Source: Aeromonas veronii bv. veronii
GTDB lineage: Bacteria > Pseudomonadota > Gammaproteobacteria > Enterobacterales > Aeromonadaceae
DNA length: 34,847 nt
NCBI RefSeq assembly: GCF_000820225.1
Contig: NZ_CDDK01000042.1
Span: 1-34,847, forward strand
Direction: 5' to 3'
A model generated the notes under the pieces. The model did not search any database and was not told the origin of the DNA. It worked only from the letters and a program-made list of their open reading frames with translations. A program made the translations under genes and the position numbers. The first letter of the stretch is position 1. The number at the start of each line of letters is the position of its first letter. Positions 1 through 8,103 of this stretch are shown in pieces.

Positions 1-136
1 CTGGTAGGGGCGCATTATAGGGAGCCGCGCCGGGATGACAAGGGCTTTTTCATCAAAAAAATTCGTTCGCTCAGATATCAAGCAACCACCTCTTTTTTGC
101 TCGAAATGGCATCAATCCTGACTATTGCCGGATTTA

Positions 137-187
137 AATTGAACATTTGAAAAGCCAATTTATAATTGCCATCTCAAATGTTCAATT
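137..187 (+). promoter_or_regulatory. Promoter flanked by a perfect 14-bp inverted repeat
   Basis: Positions 137-150 (AATTGAACATTTGA) and 174-187 are perfect reverse complements separated by 23 bases. Between them lies a perfect -10 box TATAAT (161-166), with TTGAAC (139-144) 16 bases upstream as the -35. The left arm covers the -35 and the right arm starts near the predicted transcription start, which suits a repressor operator. NnrS genes are often under nitric-oxide regulators such as NsrR, but I do not see a clean NsrR or FNR consensus, so the regulator is unknown. Confidence 0.55.
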
Positions 188-198
188 GGAATGCCCTC

Positions 199-1395
199 AT
201 GCATCAAATCCTCGATAGCCATAAGGAAGAGCAAATCGTCTCGCTGTTCCGCTTGGGGTTCCGACCCTTCTTCTTGTTCGGGGCTCTCTTTGCGGCCGTC
301 GCCATGTTGCTCTGGCTGGGGCAGCTCAACGGTTGGCTTACCTTGCCCGGGATTGCCAACCCAATCTGGTGGCATGGTCATGAGATGCTGTTTGGTTTCG
401 GGGCTGCCATCGTCGCGGGTTTTCTGCTCACCGCGGTGCAGAACTGGACGGCCCATCCCGGTGTTCGGAGCTGGCCATTGGCAATGGTGGTGGGGGTGTG
501 GATGTTGCCAAGGACCTTGTTACCCTGGCTGGGTGAAGAGAATACGATTCTGATGTTGGCAGACCTGCTCTGGTTGCCGCTTTGCGCCTGGTTCCTTGCC
601 AAGCCTATCTTGATAACCCGGCAATGGCGCAACCTCTTCTTCGTGCCCCTGTTGTTGATACTGACCCTGCTCAATGGCGCCAGCTGGTTATGGCAGGCCG
701 ATTGGACCACCGTTGAGCATCTGCTGATCACAACGGTGCTGTTGTTTACCACCCTCATAGCCGTGATGGGTGGAAGGGTGATTCCGTTCTTCACCGCCCG
801 AGCAACCGGTCAGGAGAAAGCTGCACCTCGACTCTGGCTGGAACGGACTGCGCTCGCGACACAGTGGCTTATCTTGCTCTGCTGGCTGCTGCTCCCCACC
901 CAATGGGTCACCAGCATATATATAGTGCCTCTCTATATAGTGGCGGCGAGTTTGCATCTGTGGCGGCAACTGCGTTGGCATCTGCCATCGACCCTTGCGC
1001 ATCCCCTGCTGTGGTCACTCCATCTCGCCTATCTGTTTATCCCTCTTGGCCTGCTCGCACTTGCGGCACATAGCGCGGGTCAGCCCATCACGTTGTCGAT
1101 GGCCAGTCACCTGCTTAGCGCAGGCTGCATGGGGACCATGATTCTGGGTATGATTGCACGAGTCTCCCTCGGCCATAGCGGTCGAGCCTTGCAGGTAGGA
1201 CGCAGGATCACTGGCGCATTCGCCCTGGTTATCGCTGCCGCCACAATGCGGGTGGCGATTCCCCTGTTCTGGCCTGCTTATACCCTGCATGGCTGGAACC
1301 TCAGCGCGCTTGCCTGGATCGCTGCCTATGGTCTGTTTGTCTGGGTCTATACCCCGATACTGATCCGCCCCAGAGCAGATGGTCGTCCGGGTTAA
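199..1395 (+). CDS. nnrS: NnrS family haem-copper membrane protein
   Basis: This is a polytopic inner-membrane protein of the NnrS family, whose members are haem- and copper-containing and are linked to resistance to nitric oxide stress. Family hallmarks are the N-terminal FRLGFRPFFLFG segment, WHGHEMLFGFG followed by AAIVAGFLLTAVQNWT, the GGRVIPFFTARA motif in the middle, and GMIARVSLGHSGR near the C-terminus. About 12 hydrophobic segments span the 398 residues. I chose ATG 199 because it follows GGA at 188-190 and lies downstream of the predicted transcription start near 173; the frame is also open from TTG 166 and ATG 178, but those would sit in or before the transcription start. It is a single gene, with no denitrification genes beside it in the window. 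Confidence 0.88.
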   Translation: MHQILDSHKEEQIVSLFRLGFRPFFLFGALFAAVAMLLWLGQLNGWLTLPGIANPIWWHGHEMLFGFGAAIVAGFLLTAVQNWTAHPGVRSWPLAMVVGVWMLPRTLLPWLGEENTILMLADLLWLPLCAWFLAKPILITRQWRNLFFVPLLLILTLLNGASWLWQADWTTVEHLLITTVLLFTTLIAVMGGRVIPFFTARATGQEKAAPRLWLERTALATQWLILLCWLLLPTQWVTSIYIVPLYIVAASLHLWRQLRWHLPSTLAHPLLWSLHLAYLFIPLGLLALAAHSAGQPITLSMASHLLSAGCMGTMILGMIARVSLGHSGRALQVGRRITGAFALVIAAATMRVAIPLFWPAYTLHGWNLSALAWIAAYGLFVWVYTPILIRPRADGRPG

Positions 1396-1411
1396 TGACT
1401 GCGGAACGTGT

Positions 1412-1981
1412 TCAGGGTGTTGCCACCGGATAGTGGATCAAATTGTGGAAAATAGCCGGGGCTATGCCGAGATTGCGATAACCATGGGGACGGTCCGCAG
1501 CAAAACGCACCGCCTCCCCTTGCTCAAATGAGCGCCACTCCCCTTCCACCAGCACCTCCATCATGCCGCTGATGACGATGACATGCTCGGTCACTCCCGG
1601 CTCATGGGGCTCGGATTCACGCTGGTAACCCGGCAACAGGGTTAGCTCAAGCAACTCGAAACCAAACCGGTTTTCATAAGGGAAGAGCGGTGCCACTTGC
1701 ATGCCCTCTCCCGCTGGCTGCTGGCGAATGGCATCGGCGGTGCGATAGAGCACCTCTGCCTGCGCAGCGGGTATGGGCTCAATGAAACTGGAAAAGGAGA
1801 CTCGAAACCCGGTGGCTATCTTCCACAGCGTCGCCACCGTCGGGCTGGACTCTCCCCGCTCAATCTGCCCCAGCATCGCCTTGCTGACACTCGTTTCGCG
1901 CGCAGTGGCATCCAAGCTCCAGCCGCGCTCGCTGCGCAGCCCCTTCAGTCGAGCAGCCAGATGCTGACTCATCTCTTGCAT
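1412..1981 (-). CDS. XRE family regulator with C-terminal cupin domain
   Basis: This 189-residue protein has an N-terminal lambda-repressor-like HTH (about residues 8-62: LKGLRSERGWSLDATA, then SVSKAMLGQIERGESSPTV) and a C-terminal cupin_2 barrel (about 105-180, with a FELLELTLLPGYQRESEPHEPG segment, EHVIVISG and FAADRPHGYRN). HTH-cupin proteins are usually local repressors whose cupin binds a small ligand. The start at 1981 is preceded by AGAGG at good spacing; an upstream in-frame start at 2071 would run through the operator region and lacks support. It diverges from the BenE-type transporter, and both share the operators at 2014-2073, so it probably controls that transporter and itself. 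Confidence 0.85.
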   Translation of the reverse strand: MQEMSQHLAARLKGLRSERGWSLDATARETSVSKAMLGQIERGESSPTVATLWKIATGFRVSFSSFIEPIPAAQAEVLYRTADAIRQQPAGEGMQVAPLFPYENRFGFELLELTLLPGYQRESEPHEPGVTEHVIVISGMMEVLVEGEWRSFEQGEAVRFAADRPHGYRNLGIAPAIFHNLIHYPVATP

Positions 1982-2013
1982 AACTGCCTCTTTATTACTC
2001 TTGCACGATGCAC

Positions 2014-2073
2014 ATTGTGCGCTATAGCGCACAGCGATATAGTCAAAGCTGTATTGTACGTAATAACGCACAG
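2014..2073. promoter_or_regulatory. Twin operators in the XRE-cupin/benE divergent promoter region
   Basis: An 18-bp perfect palindrome TGTGCGCTATAGCGCACA occupies 2016-2033. A second copy, TGTACGTAATAACGCACA, lies at 2055-2072; over the flanking 21 bases (2014-2034 and 2053-2073) the two sites agree at 17 positions. Their centres are 39 bp apart, close to a whole number of helical turns. A candidate benE promoter TTGTGC (2015-2020), 17-bp spacer, TATAGT (2038-2043) has its -35 inside the first palindrome. The adjacent XRE-cupin protein is the natural candidate ligand-responsive repressor; that assignment is inferred. Confidence 0.7.
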
Positions 2074-2100
2074 CGCGTCACAACGCCAAGAGGAAGAGTC

Positions 2101-3276
2101 ATGCCCTTCGCCATCCCCCATCTGATCGCAGGCTTTATCGCCGTGATGGTCGGCTACACAAGTTCCGTCATCCTGATCATCCAGGCCGCCACGGCAGCAG
2201 GTGCTGATACTGCCCAAGTTGCCTCCTGGCTCTGGACGCTGGGGATCGGCATGGGGGTGAGCTGCATCGGCCTCTCTCTTTATTACCGCATGCCCGTACT
2301 GACCGCCTGGTCCACACCGGGCGCGGCACTGCTGATCGCCACGCTGGGCAACTTCACTCTGGCGGAAGCGATCGGCGCCTTTGTGATCTCCTCCCTGCTG
2401 ATCACTCTGTGTGGCATCAGCGGCTGGTTTGACCGCTTGATGAAACATATCCCGGCTCCACTGGCCGCCGCCATGCTCGCTGGCGTGCTGCTCAGATTCG
2501 GATTGGATCTGTTCAAGGTCGCCCCGCAAGATCCCTTGCTGCTTGGCACCCTGCTGCTGGCCTTCCTGCTGGGTCGTCATCTCTGGCCCCGCTATACCAT
2601 GGTGCTGGTACTGGGAGTGGGGATGCTGATCTGCAGCGTGCGGGAGGATTTGCAAATGGGCACCCTTCACTGGCAACTAGCCAGCCCGGTCTGGACATGG
2701 CCAGCCTTCTCCCTTGATGCTCTGTTTGGTATCGCGCTGCCGTTGTTCATTGTCACCATGACATCGCAAAACATGCCGGGGATTGCCATCTTGCGAGCCC
2801 ATGGCTATCAGCCTGCCACCTCCTCGCTGATCAGCTGGACTGGCCTGACTGGCCTGCTGCTCGCCCCTTTTGGCGGCTATGCCTTCAATCTGGCCGCCAT
2901 CACTGCCGCCATCTGCATGGGCAAAGAGGTCGACCCGGATACCAAGCGCCGCTGGCCAGCTGCGGTATGGGCGGGTTGCTTTTATTTCGTGACCGGCTGC
3001 TTCGGTGCGACCGTCGCAGCCCTGTTTAGCGCCTTTCCGGCAGCCCTTGTCACCTGCGTCGCTGGTTTGGCCCTGCTAGGTACCATCGGCAGCAGCCTGC
3101 ACTCTGCCTTACAAGAGGATGAAGCGCGAGAAGCTGCGCTGCTCACCTTTATCATTACCGCGTCCGGGATCAGCCTGCTCGGCATCGCGGCAGCCTGCTG
3201 GGGTCTGCTGATTGGTCTGGCTATCTATCAGTTCCAATCATATCGACAAAGGAATCAATTGAACCTCAAACCGTGA
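2101..3276 (+). CDS. benE: BenE family benzoate/H+ symporter-like transporter
   Basis: The 391-residue protein is almost entirely hydrophobic with about 12 membrane segments, and matches the BenE family of benzoate:proton symporters. Recognisable stretches are the N-terminal LIAGFIAVMVGYTSSVILI, the YRMPVLTAWSTPGAALL segment, MTSQNMPGIAILRAHGY in the middle, APFGGYAFNLAAITAAICMG, and the GCFGATVAALFSAFPAAL region. ATG 2101 is preceded by AGAGGA; the frame is open upstream to 2008, but that stretch contains the operators. No benzoate catabolic genes are nearby, so the true substrate may be another aromatic acid. Expression is probably controlled by the divergent XRE-cupin protein. Confidence 0.88.
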   Translation: MPFAIPHLIAGFIAVMVGYTSSVILIIQAATAAGADTAQVASWLWTLGIGMGVSCIGLSLYYRMPVLTAWSTPGAALLIATLGNFTLAEAIGAFVISSLLITLCGISGWFDRLMKHIPAPLAAAMLAGVLLRFGLDLFKVAPQDPLLLGTLLLAFLLGRHLWPRYTMVLVLGVGMLICSVREDLQMGTLHWQLASPVWTWPAFSLDALFGIALPLFIVTMTSQNMPGIAILRAHGYQPATSSLISWTGLTGLLLAPFGGYAFNLAAITAAICMGKEVDPDTKRRWPAAVWAGCFYFVTGCFGATVAALFSAFPAALVTCVAGLALLGTIGSSLHSALQEDEAREAALLTFIITASGISLLGIAAACWGLLIGLAIYQFQSYRQRNQLNLKP

Positions 3277-3398
3277 ACCTCTGCACACTATCCAGATAAA
3301 ATGATTCACAAGTGAAACTAATTTCCTTCTAGTGGCGCTAGGGCACCAATCTTCCCGGACGTGTTGCCCTGTCAGGTTCCATGCAACGGAGTATAAAA

Positions 3399-4463
3399 AT
3401 GAAAAATCAGGCTGTCTTGTTACTACTGGCCATATTGGGTGCTACGAGCGTCCAGGCTGCCGATACGGATCGAGAGCTGGCTCGCCAGCTCGCACTTCAG
3501 CAGAAAAACCTGCTGCCCCTGCTGAGCAATCAGCAATATCAGAGCCCGCTTCCCAACCTGCTGCAAAAGGCCAGCCCACGGCTTAAACGGCAGGCGAGCG
3601 ATGCCAACCAGGCGGCCATCAGCCGGCAAGGACTGGATGGCGAGGTCAAGCAACTGATGCAGTTGCGACTGGCCAACACCGATCAGGCCACCGCACTGCA
3701 ACAGGGTGTCGAACCGCTGGTCGCCTATGTTCCAAGTGGAGATGAGAAGAGCTGGAGCGCCATTGAAGCGTTCGACAGCGCTGGCAATCCCGTCTATCTG
3801 GATGCGGACAAGGCACCGGCCCGGCCGGTTCTGGTAGTCGAAGCCGATCCCGTCAAAGCCAAAAACGCAGGCTTGAAGGTAATGCGCAAGGCGCTGGCCG
3901 ATGCTGATCTGCAAAGCGCTCCGCGAGTGGCGGCCAGCACGGCGCCACTCAAGACCAGTATCCTGAAAAAGATCAGACTGAAGGATGATCAGGAGCCCTG
4001 GCTGCTCGGCGCAGCCGAAGTGTATGCAGTGGTCGCAGGGGTTAATCCCAGCCGGGATGAACCAGTAGTCGATATTGTCGACATGCCCTACCTCGACTAT
4101 GACAACACAGACTACACCCCCAACCAGATCCTGGTTTACTGGGATCGCTATCGCTGGGGTGCCGTCGATGTGGTGATGATGGAGCAGGATGACAACGTCA
4201 ACTACAAGGAGCTGAGCGCCCTGCTGATTGAAGCTCTCAAACTCGGCTTTACCGCGGGTGGCGTGCCGGAAGCCCTGCCCTTCCTCGATCTCGGCGGTCG
4301 CATCGTCAAGGCACTGCCCGACTCCTGGATGACCAACAACGACGACTATCTGGATACCTTCTACACACTGGAGCAGGATCAGGTCTATCGCCAGTATCCG
4401 GGGGCTGCCGGTAATGCGGTTATCGATCTTGAGCCAAAAGAGATCGCCCCGACCAGACCTTGA
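3399..4463 (+). CDS. Secreted protein of unknown function (possibly DUF3103)
   Basis: I do not recognise a function. The 354-residue protein begins with a clear signal peptide (MKNQAVLLLLAILGATSVQA, cleavage before ADTD), so it is exported to the periplasm or beyond; there is no lipobox. The first 100 mature residues are Gln/Leu-rich and helical, while the second half is acidic and aromatic (YLDYDNTDY, LVYWDRYRWGAVDVVMMEQDD). Length, export and the acidic C-terminal half resemble the gammaproteobacterial DUF3103 group, but this is a weak recollection. ATG 3399 is chosen because GGAG at 3388-3391 lies seven bases upstream; ATG 3381 in frame has no such site and would spoil the signal peptide. 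It stands alone and ends at a strong terminator shared with metF. Confidence 0.75.
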   Translation: MKNQAVLLLLAILGATSVQAADTDRELARQLALQQKNLLPLLSNQQYQSPLPNLLQKASPRLKRQASDANQAAISRQGLDGEVKQLMQLRLANTDQATALQQGVEPLVAYVPSGDEKSWSAIEAFDSAGNPVYLDADKAPARPVLVVEADPVKAKNAGLKVMRKALADADLQSAPRVAASTAPLKTSILKKIRLKDDQEPWLLGAAEVYAVVAGVNPSRDEPVVDIVDMPYLDYDNTDYTPNQILVYWDRYRWGAVDVVMMEQDDNVNYKELSALLIEALKLGFTAGGVPEALPFLDLGGRIVKALPDSWMTNNDDYLDTFYTLEQDQVYRQYPGAAGNAVIDLEPKEIAPTRP

Positions 4464-4478
4464 TAATCGGCCATAACG

Positions 4479-4509
4479 AAAAAGCCAATGAGCAACTCAT
4501 TGGCTTTTT
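4479..4509. terminator. Bidirectional terminator between the secreted protein gene and metF
   Basis: A 14-bp perfect stem (4479-4492 with 4496-4509) around the loop CAA has five A on one side and five T on the other. It can therefore stop transcription of the upstream plus-strand gene and of the convergent metF. Confidence 0.9.
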
Positions 4510-4532
4510 GCTTTTATCGCGGTGACCACCGG

Positions 4533-5450
<918 letters not shown>

Positions 5451-5467
5451 TCAGCCTACGTCAAAAC

Positions 5468-5491
5468 GGATGTTTGGACGTCTAAACGTCT
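5468..5491. promoter_or_regulatory. Three tandem MetJ met boxes upstream of metF
   Basis: Adjacent 8-mers GGATGTTT (5468-5475), GGACGTCT (5476-5483) and AAACGTCT (5484-5491) match the met box AGACGTCT at 5, 7 and 6 of 8 positions. MetJ dimers bind two or more such head-to-tail boxes, so this is a convincing MetJ operator for metF. Confidence 0.88.
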
Positions 5492-5672
5492 TTATATTTA
5501 TGAGCAAAACGACACAAAGTCAACAGGGATTTACCTCACATCCGATCTGACGAACTTCATATTTACAAAATTAACGGTACGTAACCGAAAAGTGCCCATC
5601 CCAAAATTGCCCCAGTCGAGTTATGATGGGGGCAGATCGTCCTGGACGTTCTGAATCTGCGTGTGATTGTTT

Positions 5673-5700
5673 GGCCGGAGGTTTCTCCGGCCCCTTTTCA
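5673..5700 (+). terminator. Terminator-like hairpin in the leader of the GNAT gene
   Basis: GGCCGGAG (5673-5680), loop GTTT, and CTCCGGCC (5685-5692) form a perfect 8-bp GC-rich stem followed by CCTTTTC. It lies 53 bases before the GNAT start and has no plus-strand gene in front of it, so it is either an attenuator in that gene's leader or the 3' end of a short RNA. Confidence 0.6.
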
Positions 5701-5752
5701 TCTATTTCCCACTCCTGCCGATAACAGAATGAGTCTTTGCAGGAGCACCATC

Positions 5753-6553
5753 ATGGATACCCACCCCGGCTTTGCCACCGACTTGCTGTTCGATCGCTAT
5801 CAGGGCGAGGTTGTTCAGCACGATCAGTTCTGGGCGGTTCGCACGCCGGATGCTCCCGATTACTACTTCGGCAACTACCTGCTACTCCCCAACCCACCCA
5901 GCGACCGTGACAAAGGCTGGCTGGAAGCCACATTTGATCAGCTGATCGGCCAGGATCCTCGAGTGCGCCACCGCACCTTCCAATGGCCACTGGCGGCCGG
6001 ACAAAACAGCCGGATCGCCGGTTTTGTCGCAACGGGATACCAATATATGGAGTGCGTGGTACTGGCGCTGGATGAACAGAGCTGCCCACCTCCTCACGAC
6101 GACATGAACAAGGTTGAGGCACGCACCTTCACCACAGCTGATTGGCCTGAGTGGCTCGACTTCGAACTCCATGAACGGGATGAGGGACACTCGGAACAAA
6201 GCTATCTCCCCTATCTGCGATCCCGCCAGGCGCTCTATCAGGCCATGATTGCCGATGGTCTCGGGGACTGGTGGGGGATCTGGAAAGAGGGACAACTGGT
6301 CGCCAGCTGCGGCCTCTTCTTTTGCGGCACACTTGGGCGCTTCCAGTTGGTACGCACGCACCATGCGTGGCGCAACCAGGGGTTATGCCGCCAGCTACTG
6401 AGTCAAGTGGCTCGCGCAGGATTGTCCCGCGCCAAACAGCTGATCATAGTGGCTGACGAGCATTACCATGCCCAGCGCATTTACCGCTCTCTGGGGTTTG
6501 CCCCGGTAGCCCGCATCGGCAGCCTCTGCCGCTGGCCCCACGAAGCACAATAA
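5753..6553 (+). CDS. GNAT family N-acetyltransferase
   Basis: The 266-residue protein has a C-terminal GNAT acetyl-CoA fold (about residues 125-262). The core is WWGIWKEGQLVASCGLFFCG (strand pair), then FQLVRTHHAWRNQGLCRQLL, whose R-N-Q-G-L-C is the pyrophosphate-binding loop of motif A, and the conserved ending HYHAQRIYRSLGFAPV. The N-terminal half (residues 1-120) looks like a degenerate second GNAT-like domain, containing YYFGNYLLLPNPPS. The acceptor substrate cannot be told from sequence. ATG 5753 follows AGGAG; the upstream open stretch to 5663 is the hairpin leader. It converges with the solute-binding protein gene. Confidence 0.85.
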   Translation: MDTHPGFATDLLFDRYQGEVVQHDQFWAVRTPDAPDYYFGNYLLLPNPPSDRDKGWLEATFDQLIGQDPRVRHRTFQWPLAAGQNSRIAGFVATGYQYMECVVLALDEQSCPPPHDDMNKVEARTFTTADWPEWLDFELHERDEGHSEQSYLPYLRSRQALYQAMIADGLGDWWGIWKEGQLVASCGLFFCGTLGRFQLVRTHHAWRNQGLCRQLLSQVARAGLSRAKQLIIVADEHYHAQRIYRSLGFAPVARIGSLCRWPHEAQ

Positions 6554-6585
6554 AGCGATACATGCTGGCCGCGAGCCATAAAAAA

Positions 6586-6605
6586 CGGGAGGCTGATGCC
6601 TCCCG
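6586..6605 (-). terminator. Terminator after the solute-binding protein gene
   Basis: CGGGAGGC, loop TGAT, GCCTCCCG forms a perfect 8-bp stem. On the minus strand it is followed by TTTTTT, so it ends the minus-strand receptor/binding-protein transcript; on the plus strand the tail is poor in T. Confidence 0.85.
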
Positions 6606-6625
6606 CTCTTATTGATGCTGATGAC

Positions 6626-8095
6626 CTATTGCTGTGGCAGCTGTGGCGCCTCCAGCTCGTTGGAGAGCGCCTGCTCCACCTCATCCGACGGCGCCGGTAA
6701 TGGTGCAGCGGCGGCTGATGCGGGTTCTACGGGTGCCACCACGGCAGGCGTTTCACTGGTCGCGGGAGCTGCGGACACCTCAGTCGCTGGCGCTGAAGCC
6801 GAAGCAGGAGCAGGAGCAGGAGCAACCGCATCACACTGACAATCCACGCTCTTGGCCTTGTTGCCCTGATGAGGGGCATACCAGCCCTTCAAGCCACTTT
6901 CCAGTCGATCCGCGGCAGCCTTGGGCTCCATCTTGCCAAGCAGCACAGCCTGACTCACCTCGGCCAGTTCATCCCCCAACTTGGGCGTACCACGGGAGAG
7001 GATCTGGGTCGCGACCCGAATGGTCGAGTCACACTGATCGCGCCACTCCATCATCTCTTTAGCCGCCGGATTGGTGACATCGAAGAAGTGGTTGGAGAGG
7101 GAGAAGAATCCCGGCAACGAGTTGGTATAGAGCTCGGCAAATTGCGGCGTCGTCAGCCACTGCAGGAAAGCCATTGCCCCCACTTTATTCTTGCTGGCCG
7201 GATTCATCCCCATACCGATATCGGTGTGGTCGGTAAAGAAACAGCCATCACCCTGTTTGGCCACCGGCGGACGCATGACGCCAAAATCGACCTTGCCGGT
7301 GAAGGGGGCAATCTCCCAGGAGCCCGCCACATAGAAGGCAGCCTTGCCGGAGGTGAACAGCTCGTTACTGGTCGCATAATCGCGGCTCTCGCCACCTTCA
7401 CCGAGGTAGGAACGCCAGCGGGCCAGCTCGTCGAACACCTTCACATATTGCGGGTTGTCCAACCGCTCCTGCCCGCCGATCAGTGCCAGACGGCCGTCCT
7501 CCCCTTTCCAGTAGTTGGGGCCAATGTTCTGGAACCCCAGTTCGGAGGCAACCCAGCTCTCGGAACCACTCATGGCCAGCGGCACATAGCGACCGTCCGC
7601 CTTGATCTTGTCCAGCACGGCGAAGAACTGGTCGCGGGTTTGCGGCAAGGTGATCCCCAACTCACTGAAAATCTTCTTGTTATAGAAGAAGCCATGGATC
7701 ACCGAGGCCATGGGTACACAGAAGGTCTGGGCACCGGAGTCGGTCTGCCAGGGTGACTGAGCAAAACTCGGGAAGTTCTCCATCCCCGCCATTTCGGTCA
7801 GCTCGGCCAGATGGCCTGCCTTGAACAGGGCGAGCGAGTCATCAAACGGACGACAGGTAATGAGATCCCCCGCCTTGCCCCCTTTCAGGCTCTCCCACAG
7901 AGTGGGCATGTAGTTGACGTTCTGCACCGGATGAAAACTCACCTTGATGCCGGGATGCGCCGCTTCAAACGCCGGGATAATCTTCTGCTCCCACAACGCC
8001 TTGTCATCGGTTCGCCAGCTTTCAATCACCAGCTCGCTGGCCATCAGCTGGCCACACAACAGGAGACTCAGGGCTCCAATCCACTTTTTAGACAT
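6626..8095 (-). CDS. Periplasmic solute-binding protein (family 1) paired with a chemoreceptor
   Basis: This 489-residue protein has a signal peptide (MSKKWIGALSLLLCGQLMAS) followed by ELVIESWRTDDKALWEQKII, the opening strand of sugar-type (cluster D, SBP_bac_1) ABC binding proteins. PAFEAAHPGIKV, FYNKKIFSELGI, and GKAAFYVAGSWEIAPF are family landmarks. The folded domain ends near residue 405; the last 80 residues are a Pro/Ala/Ser/Glu low-complexity tail starting after a CQC pair. AGGAGG precedes the start and overlaps the stop of the chemoreceptor gene, only 8 bases away, so the two are co-translated. No ABC permease or ATPase genes are near, which suggests a ligand-capture role for chemotaxis rather than uptake. 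The likely ligand is a sugar or oligosaccharide, but this is family-level inference. Confidence 0.88.
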   Translation of the reverse strand: MSKKWIGALSLLLCGQLMASELVIESWRTDDKALWEQKIIPAFEAAHPGIKVSFHPVQNVNYMPTLWESLKGGKAGDLITCRPFDDSLALFKAGHLAELTEMAGMENFPSFAQSPWQTDSGAQTFCVPMASVIHGFFYNKKIFSELGITLPQTRDQFFAVLDKIKADGRYVPLAMSGSESWVASELGFQNIGPNYWKGEDGRLALIGGQERLDNPQYVKVFDELARWRSYLGEGGESRDYATSNELFTSGKAAFYVAGSWEIAPFTGKVDFGVMRPPVAKQGDGCFFTDHTDIGMGMNPASKNKVGAMAFLQWLTTPQFAELYTNSLPGFFSLSNHFFDVTNPAAKEMMEWRDQCDSTIRVATQILSRGTPKLGDELAEVSQAVLLGKMEPKAAADRLESGLKGWYAPHQGNKAKSVDCQCDAVAPAPAPASASAPATEVSAAPATSETPAVVAPVEPASAAAAPLPAPSDEVEQALSNELEAPQLPQQ

Positions 8096-8103
8096 AAGCC
8101 CTC

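Noticed and set aside
137..187. NsrR site upstream of nnrS
   Set aside because: The repeat arms share only part of the NsrR half-site, so I list it as an unassigned operator.
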